From positions 5,506,501 through 5,570,500 of the forward strand of contig NZ_CP021425.1 in NCBI RefSeq assembly GCF_002162375.1: a DNA stretch of 64,000 nucleotides, read 5' to 3'. This DNA is from Oleiphilus messinensis. Lineage in GTDB: Bacteria > Pseudomonadota > Gammaproteobacteria > Pseudomonadales > Oleiphilaceae. The notes beneath the pieces were generated by a model that saw only the letters and a list, made by a program, of their open reading frames with translations, made no database searches and was not told where the DNA came from. Position numbers and translations under genes: made by a program. Position 1 is the first letter of the stretch. Every line of letters begins with the position of its first letter. Positions 33,001 to 41,564 of this stretch are shown in pieces.

Positions 33001-33396
33001 AAAACATTGGTCGGCATCCGACACCACCTCCCTGGCACGATTTGCGAGCCAATCCTGACAAAAATTCATGCCGGCAAGATAGGCGGAAACAGGCAAATTA
33101 ATCACCGCATGAACCTTGCCCACTACGATACGACGTTCTACGTAGTCACTGTCCACAATGCCTTTGAGGAAATCTACCCAGTAGCCTGATTGAAGGGATT
33201 TTACCCGGGGCGGGACACCACCGGAGAAAAAGCTGGAAAACCAGGGCTCATGTTCGAGCCAGTCATAGAAATCGTGGATCAATGCCTCAACACTGACCTC
33301 CTGAAGTACACCAAATGCCCGGATACGGGCAAGATCGTCTTCGTCAACCTTGAATTGACGTAATAACTCCTCAACGGCGACCGGTTCAAATCCCAT
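30004..33396 (-). CDS. Globin-coupled hybrid histidine kinase with three receiver domains
   Basis: 1130 residues from the ATG at 33396 (GGAG seven bases upstream); a TTG seven codons earlier is less likely. Residues ~10-155 look like a globin-coupled sensor (protoglobin) with proximal His 96 in V-G-K-V-H-A-V-I-N-L. A HAMP-like segment, a GAF domain (~240-380), a long coiled coil (~385-485), HisKA with NMSHELRTPLN, and an HATPase (DTGIGVS, GGTGLGL) follow. Three REC domains end it, with phosphoacceptor contexts LDVGLPDTDG, LDLDLDLGNFDG and MDIMMPVMDG; no HPt. Soluble, so it would sense cytoplasmic O2, NO or CO. Likely drives the adjacent REC-GGDEF-EAL protein. Confidence 0.88.
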   Translation of the reverse strand: MGFEPVAVEELLRQFKVDEDDLARIRAFGVLQEVSVEALIHDFYDWLEHEPWFSSFFSGGVPPRVKSLQSGYWVDFLKGIVDSDYVERRIVVGKVHAVINLPVSAYLAGMNFCQDWLANRAREVVSDADQCFQLLQSLSRLAQLDTNIVMHVYASQSMETIRAQGELTRKIVAEVSRVVSAAANGDFTLAYNRQSGDDTLEEPLNLMVSNLKRFNQQSEQEKWIKTGIADLAGVIRGGLTLSEVATNSLTFLARYLRALVGVIYVAQDPKVVVRASSYACVFDADDNPDINAGDGLVGQVLIDHERKHISDLPGDYLQVSTGLGSRSPRHIYLQPLIYERQVKGIMELGFFDALDSTQLALLEQISEPVAVSINSALDRDKMEHLLKVSQQTSLELEAQQDELKGANEALEAQAQALKQSEEALTAQKDLLEHSNLELQQKTQDLETQKMEIEAAREELQLKAEQLYLTSQYKSEFLANMSHELRTPLNSLLLLSQSLASNKLKNLNDEQVEDLNVIHNSGQSLLSLINDILDLSKVEAGKLTIVVEDTPLSELTERLRKQFKAEAEKRDLAFQVHLHDDVVGLSIQTDKHRLEQILRNLLSNAFKFTRAGEVSLAVSRTADGVVFHVTDTGIGVSAEQQKVIFDAFQQADGSTSRAYGGTGLGLTISRELASRLGGEIALDSELCRGSTFSLSIPLRAPASAPEIPLLRDSKGACRSQTVDASADTPLTERTAGAMPAEKPLLIVEDDADFAQTLSRLAIQGGFTPHVAASGMDALMKVMVLSPVGIVLDVGLPDTDGLQVLEALKSSPVTRQIPVHIVSGREDVDIETLRRGAIGFLRKPAALDELKVLFARFETLLQRGIKHVLVIDDGTSFREINQSLNLSDLQIHVATTPEAAFDLLQAEAMDCCILDLDLDLGNFDGLGFLKTVDADTDLNLPPVIVYTEDTLSEVQFNELKRYSDRVVLKGRHSPAQLSQEVTLFLRSIDDRLPPSIQSDVANDPLPPGNLEGRKVMVVDDDLRNSYALSKMLREHGVRIVMADNGQLALEKLLAESDVDLILMDIMMPVMDGYEAMQRIRADISDSIPIIALTAKAMADDRRKCIEAGANDYMAKPVNMNSLMSMMKVWLYH

Positions 33397-33550
33397 AAGG
33401 ACACTCCATGAAAACAAGCGGCTCGCTCCGTAGTATCAGGAGCAAGAACTCTCACCTGATATCATAGTTGAATATTCTCAAGCCTGAGCTAATTTTCAGG
33501 AGTATTTTGTTTCTAGGAGAAACCGGCCTCTACAGAACGTGTACAGTAGT

Positions 33551-34363
<813 letters not shown>

Positions 34364-34455
34364 TCATTCTGGGGTCTGAATTGAAATACCGTTCGGTACA
34401 GGATAGCGCGCTTAAGCATAGCACGGCTCCCGGTATTCAGGCTTAAGGGCATTTA

Positions 34456-34503
34456 GGCTTAAAGACATCCGGGCTTGAAGACATCCGGGCTTGAAGACAT
34501 CGC
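34456..34503. repeat. 16-bp tandem repeat x3 in the bluB-hydrolase gap
   Basis: Units GGCTTAAAGACATCCG (34456), GGCTTGAAGACATCCG (34472) and a near copy at 34488. They lie in the 307-base divergent gap between bluB and the hydrolase gene. The gap also holds a possible plus-strand -35 (TTGTAA at 34576-34581) with a weak -10 seventeen bases later; nothing else stands out. Confidence 0.85.
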
Positions 34504-34661
34504 CTGATAGACCGCACATTTTCACAACACTTGACGATTCACCACAAAATAGCAGGACCCGTTCACTGTAACAATTTGTAATTCCCTGTATTTTGCACAT
34601 AAATTCTAATATGCCACCCATAACAATCAACAAGCCACGGACTACACCGGGAGAGAGACAC

Positions 34662-35711
34662 GTGAGACCAATCAGAAACACTATACCGCTGCTTATTCTG
34701 ATCCTTTCAGCCATGCTGCTGAACTCAGGATGCTCAAGCATGACTGCCGCGATGAAAGCCAGTCCCTCGCTCACCAACGCAATGGGCATCGCTTCAATTC
34801 CTCTGGATGAACTCAAGAAAAAATATACCGACGAACGATCACAGTTTATCGAAATCAATGGCCTGAACATTCACTACCGTGTGGAAGGCGACGGCGAACC
34901 GGTGGTTTTGGTGCACGGTATTGTATCATCACTTCAAACCTGGGATGACTGGGCCACTGAACTGCGTAAATCCTACAAAGTGATTTCACTGGATGTTCCG
35001 GGATATGGCTTAACCGGCGGTCCTGAAAATGAAGATGACTTCAATGAGGAGTTTCTGATCAATACCTTCGCAAAGTTTATCGATGTACTGGAACTTGATC
35101 GTATCAATCTGGCGGGCAACTCACTGGGCGGATACATTAGTGCCCAATATGCTTCCCAGTACCCCAATCGCGTAAAAAAGCTGATTCTTCTTGACCCAGT
35201 CGCTTACCCCCAAAAAACGCCCTGGGTAATGGACTTCGCAACATTACCGGGCATAAAGCAAATGGGAAAACTGGTCGCGCCACCACTGTTAGTTACCGCC
35301 AATGTGGAAGATACCTACGGAGATCCCGATCGCATCCAAGAGCAACACATGGCCCGTTATGTTCACATGTCGCAACGACCCGGGGCGAAAACAGCCTATA
35401 TCAAAACATTTGAAATGCTCAAAGCGCGAAGTACTCAGGAGGTACCCATGCCTTTTCACAGCATTACAGCCCCGACCCTGTTAATGTGGGGCGGACGGGA
35501 TGCTTGGGTACCGGTTGAACTCTCGCAACGCTGGCAGGAAGATATCGCCCATGCACTGTTAAAGGTTTACCCCACTGCGGGTCATATGCCCATGGAAGAA
35601 ATACCGGAAATAACCGTTAAAGATGCGATGGCCTTCCTGAATGGTGACTCGATTGAAACTACGGACTACGCAGCCTTTGCAAACAGTAAAGCCGCCGATC
35701 ATCTGAATTAG
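34662..35711 (+). CDS. Alpha/beta hydrolase lipoprotein
   Basis: 349 residues from the GTG at 34662, chosen because GGGAGAGAG precedes it and because it then begins with a compact lipoprotein signal peptide ending in L-L-N-S-G-C; longer ATG/TTG starts would put 17-23 residues before the signal. Alpha/beta-hydrolase motifs: VVLVHGIV (oxyanion), NLAGNSLGGYISA (nucleophile Ser), MWGGRDAWVP (acid Asp) and TAGHMPMEE (His). Likely an envelope-anchored esterase or lipase-like enzyme; substrate unknown. It precedes the tagH operon by about 530 bases. Confidence 0.85.
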   Translation: MRPIRNTIPLLILILSAMLLNSGCSSMTAAMKASPSLTNAMGIASIPLDELKKKYTDERSQFIEINGLNIHYRVEGDGEPVVLVHGIVSSLQTWDDWATELRKSYKVISLDVPGYGLTGGPENEDDFNEEFLINTFAKFIDVLELDRINLAGNSLGGYISAQYASQYPNRVKKLILLDPVAYPQKTPWVMDFATLPGIKQMGKLVAPPLLVTANVEDTYGDPDRIQEQHMARYVHMSQRPGAKTAYIKTFEMLKARSTQEVPMPFHSITAPTLLMWGGRDAWVPVELSQRWQEDIAHALLKVYPTAGHMPMEEIPEITVKDAMAFLNGDSIETTDYAAFANSKAADHLN

Positions 35712-36243
35712 AATGGTGTGAACGAAAGGCTGTTCCAGCCAAAACCTGCACCAAGGCAACAGTAGAGTCTGAGAAAAAAAAGGGAAAAATGAAATTTTTT
35801 TGAGGGAAAGGCGAGCTGACTAACGCTACTAGAAATATCACGAAGACAATTGTTTGTTTTGTGATTCTGTCTTTCCCATGAGCAACCTTTGCAGGGGCAG
35901 CCTTGCCCCCTTTTTTTCTCGGCCAATCTTCCTTAATATCCAATCACTTCTGCGCGATAAATCACAAGCAACTATAAGCATTTTGACCTATAGTTATGGT
36001 ATTTTAATGATTCTGACACCTGAATTTACCCTGTCGGACAAGGCCAAATGAGCGGCCTCTGGTGGCGCAGCACACCCGACACATCCAATTTACTCATTTA
36101 TTTACTCATTTAAATGAGTGGAATCGTCCACGAATAACGCTTAGAAATAGCAACACTCATTGGCGGATCAAGCGTTAACAGGTATGAATTCAGGATTAAA
36201 CGAGCAAATTTTCAATCGAAGACCGTTTTGCAAGGATATTTGT
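35712..36243 (+). promoter_or_regulatory. Upstream region of the tagH-tssJKLM operon
   Basis: 532 bases without a gene. It contains a promoter-like TTGACC (35983-35988) with TAATGA sixteen bases downstream, and 70-120 bases further the operator-like repeat at 36089-36119. An A/T-homopolymer-rich patch lies at 35775-35805. The region is the only obvious place for transcriptional control of the T6SS membrane-complex operon. Confidence 0.45.
36089..36119. repeat. Tandem 12-bp repeat running into a 16-bp palindrome (operator candidate)
   Basis: TTTACTCATTTA occurs twice head to tail (36089-36100, 36101-36112), and the second copy enters the perfect palindrome ACTCATTTAAATGAGT (36104-36119). Palindrome plus repeated half-site is typical of a dimeric regulator binding cooperatively. 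No matching regulator gene is identified here. Confidence 0.7.
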
Positions 36244-38385
36244 ATGAAGCTGGTTTTATCAGTCATTACCTGTCCTGAAGGTTGCGGCCTGGAAGGCCAA
36301 ACCGAGGAATTTGGAGAATCCGGGGGCAGTTTTGGTCGCGGGCCGGCCAACCAATGGATATTGCCGGACCCCAACCGCCATGTTTCATCAACCCATGGAC
36401 GCATCTGTTTTGAAGCCGGGACGTTCTATATTGTCGACTCCAGCACCAATGGCATTTATTTTAACGACGACGAATACCCACTGGGGCCAGACAACAAACA
36501 AGTCCTGACTGATGGTGACCAACTTCTTTTCGGGGACTACACGTTACAAATCAGTATTATCAATGCCGAACAATCCGCTATTGCATCAGATGAAACTCTG
36601 GGATTTGTTGCCACTCCCGAAGCAACCTTTGCCGGCCAAGAGGGTAAATCGTTTGATGACCTGGACAAATGGCTGGAGCCCATGCAACCTCAGGAGCCGC
36701 CTCCGGGGCCATCACTGCAACCCTTTTCCGGCTCCAGTTCCAGCTCCAATAGCGGCCTGGACGACAGCCTATTCGGTAACCTGAATCACAAGCCGACATC
36801 CGAAGACCCGCTCGCTGCCTTTGATGGAGCCTCAAACTCCGGCGATGATTTAGCCAGCCAGGGGTTTCCGTTTGAATCGCAAGGTATTCCTGATTCATTC
36901 GACGGAGGCATGCCCGACATGAATCGGGACGTGATCCAGTTGCCAAGCATACAGTCGAATGCCCCTGTGGATGACCCACTTGCTGCAATCGGTACGAATG
37001 AGCCACCAATGCAAAAGTCGCCAGTTCCAGCCCCGGCATCATTCACACCGCCGCCCCTGGAGCAACCGGAAACCAAGGGTGATGCAATGGCAAGTGAGCT
37101 GGACGACTTTCTGGGTGGCGTTGAACGGTCAGTTGAAAAATCAGTAGGGCAGTTAACCGGTCAATCACCACAAGTCTCCACCGAATCATCACCGCTCACG
37201 TCCCGAGAAGACATGGCGGATGAACAAGACCCGAACCGGACCCAGCTGAACCCGATGGCATTAAAGGCAGGCCCGGACGGCGTTCTACAGCCCCAATACC
37301 GCGCGTCTGAAACCTCATCCACAACCGAAGATGCCGTAACAAAATTGCAACCCGCTGTTGAGACATCACCTTCGAAGCCTACAAACAGTGTTGCACCTGA
37401 TGAACCTGTTGCACCTGTTGAATCTGTTGAACCTAAAAGGGAAGCGTCGATCTCCGATGCAAAACAGGACATCCCCGACTCTTTCCTGAATGATCTCGGC
37501 CTCGATCAAACTGAAGCGCCACCTGCGGTCAGTGTTGCCAAACATGATACAGATGAGCAAATCATTGATCCCGCAGCAGAACTGGACGAATTGCTCAAAG
37601 CGAAACCGGCAGATGCATTCACATCTTTAAGCGACGCAGAAAAAGACGCGATCCTGAGTGAAATAAAACCAGTCGGCCCGTCAGCATCGAAACCTTCCGA
37701 ACTCACAAAGTCATCCGGCACCCCCACCATTCCACCCGGGGTTTCCATGCCGGAACCCCCAGTACATGCCAGTAGCCCGGAGAACAGTAATACCGGCCAG
37801 ATACTGGCGGACAAACTGGGGCTGGAAGCGCTATCGGAAAAACAGCAGGAAGTGCTCCCGACGGTTGTTTCCAAAGTTGTAAAAGAAACCGTAAAAGGCA
37901 TGATGCAATCTCTGCGAGCCAGAAATGAAATAAAAAGCGCGTTTCGCATGAATATGACGATGATTCAGGCGGCAGAAAACAACCCGCTTAAATTCTCGGT
38001 CACGCCAGACGATGCGCTTGAAAACATGTTTACCAAAACAGGGAAGGCTTACTTGCCACCAGTGGAATCCATTGTCGATGGTTTTGCCGACATTGCAGAT
38101 CATCAAATTGCCCTGTTTGACGGAATGCGATCGGCTTACGACAGCATGCTCGAAATGTTCAATCCGGAAAAACTGGAAGAACGCTTCAATAGCCGTAAGG
38201 GTAAAAATTTTATGGGCATGCGCAAAGGTAAGAACTGGGAATCATACCAGGACTTCTACCAGGATCTGGCACAAGACAAGGAAGACACATTCAAGCGATT
38301 CTTCGGTGAGATATTTGCCGAGGCCTATGAACGACGAATGCATGAACTCAAGGCTGCACGAAAGGGGAAAACACCTGGAAGATAA
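36244..38385 (+). CDS. tagH: TagH/Fha (ImpI/VasC) FHA-domain T6SS regulator
   Basis: 713 residues from the ATG at 36244, preceded by AAGGA; an upstream frame opening at 36160 lacks a ribosome site. FHA domain at 1-100: FGRGPANQWILPDPNRHVSSTHG and DSSTNGIYFND hold the phosphothreonine-binding Gly-Arg, Ser-x-x-His and Asn pattern. A ~450-residue Pro/Ser/Glu-rich linker leads to the conserved TagH C-terminal domain (~540-713; TVVSKVVKETVKGMMQSLRAR, FSVTPDDALENMF, F-A-E-A-Y-E-R). In P. aeruginosa the FHA protein is phosphorylated by PpkA and dephosphorylated by PppA to switch the T6SS. First gene of the plus-strand operon. The Shine-Dalgarno lies in a CsrA-site-like GCAAGGATAT. Confidence 0.92.
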   Translation: MKLVLSVITCPEGCGLEGQTEEFGESGGSFGRGPANQWILPDPNRHVSSTHGRICFEAGTFYIVDSSTNGIYFNDDEYPLGPDNKQVLTDGDQLLFGDYTLQISIINAEQSAIASDETLGFVATPEATFAGQEGKSFDDLDKWLEPMQPQEPPPGPSLQPFSGSSSSSNSGLDDSLFGNLNHKPTSEDPLAAFDGASNSGDDLASQGFPFESQGIPDSFDGGMPDMNRDVIQLPSIQSNAPVDDPLAAIGTNEPPMQKSPVPAPASFTPPPLEQPETKGDAMASELDDFLGGVERSVEKSVGQLTGQSPQVSTESSPLTSREDMADEQDPNRTQLNPMALKAGPDGVLQPQYRASETSSTTEDAVTKLQPAVETSPSKPTNSVAPDEPVAPVESVEPKREASISDAKQDIPDSFLNDLGLDQTEAPPAVSVAKHDTDEQIIDPAAELDELLKAKPADAFTSLSDAEKDAILSEIKPVGPSASKPSELTKSSGTPTIPPGVSMPEPPVHASSPENSNTGQILADKLGLEALSEKQQEVLPTVVSKVVKETVKGMMQSLRARNEIKSAFRMNMTMIQAAENNPLKFSVTPDDALENMFTKTGKAYLPPVESIVDGFADIADHQIALFDGMRSAYDSMLEMFNPEKLEERFNSRKGKNFMGMRKGKNWESYQDFYQDLAQDKEDTFKRFFGEIFAEAYERRMHELKAARKGKTPGR

Positions 38386-38492
38386 ACCATAATCAAAGGA
38401 TACCTTGGTCGAATAAGGCCTGCGAGGGTGACTTTAGCACCTGCATCAGTACAATGGAGTTCACACTAATTTGTTGTTAGACAGAGGGAAAT

Positions 38493-38978
38493 ATGCGTCA
38501 CATGTTTAGTCAAAATATTCGAGCCATTTTTACGATTGTACTGGCAGCGATGCTGCTGTCATCCTGTGCTTCATTCCGGGAATTCATGGGTTTCGATACA
38601 GAAGCCCAATTAAAATTCAATATTTCCAGTGCCGTCAACCCGGACACCAACGGCAGACCCTCTCCAATTGTTATCAACCTGCTGTTTCTTAAGGATAACC
38701 GACAATTTGAGCAGGAAGATCTGATTTCACTGTTGAGTAATGCATCAGAACGACTGGGTAAAGACGTAATCGATACCGTTCGATTGAAAGAGTTTATACC
38801 CGGAGAAGAACGCATTGAAACGTTCAAACTGTCCAATGACACGGCCTATATCGGAATTCTCGCGGAATACGTGCAGTACCAGGATGCAGAGGCCAAATTG
38901 ATTCTGCCGATTGAAGCACACACCACTAATAAGTATTTCGTCAACATTAATAAGCTCTCCATGTCTGAGAAACACTAA
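38493..38978 (+). CDS. tssJ: TssJ (VasD) outer-membrane lipoprotein
   Basis: 161 residues. The signal peptide ends in M-L-L-S-S-C with the lipidated Cys at 25. The remainder is the TssJ transthyretin-like domain (AQLKFNISSAVNPDTNGRPSPIVINLLFL, then D-N-R-Q-F-E-Q-E-D). TssJ sits in the periplasm anchored to the outer membrane and recruits TssM. Its Shine-Dalgarno is AGAGGGA seven bases upstream. It is 107 bases after tagH. Confidence 0.94.
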   Translation: MRHMFSQNIRAIFTIVLAAMLLSSCASFREFMGFDTEAQLKFNISSAVNPDTNGRPSPIVINLLFLKDNRQFEQEDLISLLSNASERLGKDVIDTVRLKEFIPGEERIETFKLSNDTAYIGILAEYVQYQDAEAKLILPIEAHTTNKYFVNINKLSMSEKH

Positions 38979-39008
38979 CAGGCTGGGAATTTCAACAAGG
39001 TTTGCCTA

Positions 39009-40346
39009 ATGACAACGAGCAGCAAAGTCGTCTGGTCCGAAGGTATGTTCCTCCGGCCTCAGCATTTTCAACAACAGGATCGTTTTATTTCCGGTTACGT
39101 CGAGGGTCGGGTAAGGGCGACTCGCCCCTTTCACTTCGGTTTTGAAGAACTTGAAGTTGATAACCAGCTCTTGAAATTAGGCAAAGTAGCCGTCAACCGC
39201 TGCAAAGCCGTATTACCTGATGGCACCCCCATTCAAGCCCCCGAGATTGATGATGGTATCCAGGCCCGGGATATCGCCCCCGGCACCCGGGAGCAAATTG
39301 TATTTCTGGCACTTCCGGTTAAACGCCCCGGCGCGGTTGAAGTTCAAATCGGAGAGGACAATTCCGGCAGCATCACCCGTTACAAAGCCACAGAGCGCCA
39401 CTTTGTTGACAACGTAACCGGCGAAGGGGACGAAGGCGCCATTCAGGTTGGCCAGCTGCAGCTGAAACTGCTACTGGAAAATGAAGACCGCAGTGGCTAC
39501 ATCACGATGGGGCTGCTGCGTATCAAGGAGTGCCTGGAAGACAAAACCATTACACTGGATGATACGTACATCCCCCCTCTTCTCAACTGCAAAATCAACT
39601 CCGTAATTGGCGGCTTTCTGAAAGAGTTTTCGGGTTTGATCAACCACCGGGCAGAAACACTGGCGGCACGAATGAAAGATAGCGGTCGGGCTGGCTCTGC
39701 AGAGGCATCGGACTACATGCTCCTGCAAATGCTGAACCGCCTCCAGCCGATGGCAGACTTTTTGAATTACACACCACTGATTCATCCACAAGATCTTTAC
39801 TTGCAGCTCATTCAGGTCGGCGGCGAAATGGCCACGTTCACCAATCCCGAACGCCGGGCCCCCAACTTCGCAGAATATCGCCATGAAGAGCTGACCGAAA
39901 CCTATAGTCCGTTGATCACCGAATTACGCCGCAGTTTGAGCACCGTATTGGAGCAGTCCGCGATTGCTCTGGAACTGGCAGAACGCAAATACGGGATCCA
40001 CGTTTCGCCTATCGCGGATCGCAGACTTCTGGAGAAAGCCACATTTATTCTGGCGATCAAGAGCAATATCAAAAGCGATCAGGTACGTGCAATCTTCCCG
40101 ACACAAGTCAAGATTGGCCCAGTGGAGCAGATTCGCGAACTCATCAATGCACAATTACCCGGCATTGGACTTCAGGCCCTGCCGGTTGCACCGCGTCAGA
40201 TTCCATTCCATACCGGCTTTACCTACTTCCAGTTGGACAGAAACAGTGAATACTGGCGCTCCATGCACAAATCGGGTGGTTTTGCATTACACATCGCCGG
40301 GGATTTCCCGGGGTTAGAGATGGAGTTTTGGGCAATTCGGGATTAA
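39009..40346 (+). CDS. tssK: TssK T6SS baseplate protein
   Basis: 445 residues. It begins with the diagnostic V-V-W-S-E-G-M-F-L-R-P-Q-H-F-Q-Q-Q-D-R-F and keeps P-L-I-H-P, Y-R-H-E and the C-terminal G-F-A-L-H-I-A-G-D-F-P-G of the family. Full length. TssK links the baseplate to the TssL cytoplasmic domain. AAGG nine bases upstream of the ATG. Lies 30 bases after tssJ. Confidence 0.95.
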   Translation: MTTSSKVVWSEGMFLRPQHFQQQDRFISGYVEGRVRATRPFHFGFEELEVDNQLLKLGKVAVNRCKAVLPDGTPIQAPEIDDGIQARDIAPGTREQIVFLALPVKRPGAVEVQIGEDNSGSITRYKATERHFVDNVTGEGDEGAIQVGQLQLKLLLENEDRSGYITMGLLRIKECLEDKTITLDDTYIPPLLNCKINSVIGGFLKEFSGLINHRAETLAARMKDSGRAGSAEASDYMLLQMLNRLQPMADFLNYTPLIHPQDLYLQLIQVGGEMATFTNPERRAPNFAEYRHEELTETYSPLITELRRSLSTVLEQSAIALELAERKYGIHVSPIADRRLLEKATFILAIKSNIKSDQVRAIFPTQVKIGPVEQIRELINAQLPGIGLQALPVAPRQIPFHTGFTYFQLDRNSEYWRSMHKSGGFALHIAGDFPGLEMEFWAIRD

Positions 40347-40523
40347 TTCTCAACGCTATTCAAGCGGAAACGGCAGACAGGGACGGCTATTACGTCCAGC
40401 CACGATCGGAAAGGATACGTGAGGCAGAGACAATGCGCGAAAACGACTACACTTTCATAAATAAATCGTGTGCAAATAGCAATATGTGGGCAAATAGCAA
40501 AATTCGATTAGAGGAGTTAGCAG

Positions 40524-41489
40524 ATGCGCGACAATGACAAAACGATCATTGGCCCGGGATTGGGCCAATCAGGTCGCGGAGATCGGACCTTGGTTGTACC
40601 CACTCCCGGGCGCAATCAGCGACAGGCCCCCAAACGCCCAACACCTGGCGGCGATCAGCGCTCCGGGCCTCGCCAATATGCCTCCCAGGGGATGGCACAA
40701 CAAACATCATCCCCCATTTCACCCTCAGGGGATATGGGCCTGACGAGTAGCGTACAGGGGTTGAATAAAATTGCGGCAGCGGCGAGTGAACTGCTGGCAC
40801 TGCATGGCCAACTCCGAGGCTTGAATCGCCATGATGACATTACCGGGTTGCGTAACGAACTGATTACCGGTGTCAAATCATTTGAACGAGAGCTTAAAGA
40901 AGCGGAAACCGCGAACGAAGTCGTTGTTTCCGCACGGTATGTATTGTGCTCAGCACTCGATGAGGCCATTCTGAATACGCCTTGGGGAGCACAATGTGGT
41001 TGGGCGCAACACTCTTTGCTCAGCACCTTCCACAATGAAACCTTTGGTGGTGAAAAGTTCTTCCTGATATTGAATCGATTACTGGAGGCACCTGCCCGGT
41101 ACATCGATGCATTGGAGTTGCTATACCTTCTGCTGGCTCAGGGCTTCGTCGGAAAATACCGCCTCGACCCAAGAGGACACGCACAGCTGGAGCAGATCAA
41201 GGATAACCTTTATCAGACCATCGCCCGACATCGTGGCGAATTCGAGCGGGACCTCTCTCCCCGTTGGCACGGAATTGAATTCAAAAGCAAACGGGTTACC
41301 GAGTTTATTCCGTTATGGGTTTATGCCAGTGTCTTTCTTTTCATACTTGTCGGCGTTTACGCAGGCTTTCGCTATTGGCAGGCGCAAACAACCACGCCCG
41401 TGGCGCAACAGCTGCTACAAATAGCCCAGACACCGGAAGAAAACGGATCGATAGTAAACAGTGCAATCGACGAAACACGATCCAACTAG
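40524..41489 (+). CDS. tssL: TssL (DotU/IcmH) inner-membrane protein
   Basis: 321 residues. A disordered Pro/Gln/Arg-rich N-terminus (~70 residues) leads to the DotU domain (VVSARYVLCSALDEAILNTPWG, NETFGGEKFF, F-V-G-K-Y-R) and a single C-terminal membrane helix (FIPLWVYASVFLFILVGVYAGF). There is no peptidoglycan-binding OmpA-like extension, so the anchoring must be provided elsewhere. GAGGAG site upstream. A 177-base gap separates it from tssK; its last codons form the first unit of a 20-bp repeat array. Confidence 0.94.
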   Translation: MRDNDKTIIGPGLGQSGRGDRTLVVPTPGRNQRQAPKRPTPGGDQRSGPRQYASQGMAQQTSSPISPSGDMGLTSSVQGLNKIAAAASELLALHGQLRGLNRHDDITGLRNELITGVKSFERELKEAETANEVVVSARYVLCSALDEAILNTPWGAQCGWAQHSLLSTFHNETFGGEKFFLILNRLLEAPARYIDALELLYLLLAQGFVGKYRLDPRGHAQLEQIKDNLYQTIARHRGEFERDLSPRWHGIEFKSKRVTEFIPLWVYASVFLFILVGVYAGFRYWQAQTTTPVAQQLLQIAQTPEENGSIVNSAIDETRSN

Positions 41490-41550
41490 ACGAAACTCGA
41501 TCCAGTTAGCCGGAACATAATCCAATTAGATGGAACAGAATCCAATTAAT
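41471..41550. repeat. 20-bp tandem repeat x4 spanning the tssL stop codon
   Basis: Four head-to-tail units of the form YGRAACNNRATCCARYTARN start at 41471, 41491, 41511 and 41531. The first encodes the last six tssL residues and its stop; the rest fill the tssL-tssM gap up to the tssM ribosome site. Confidence 0.9.
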
Positions 41551-41564
41551 AGGGAGTGCAGCAA

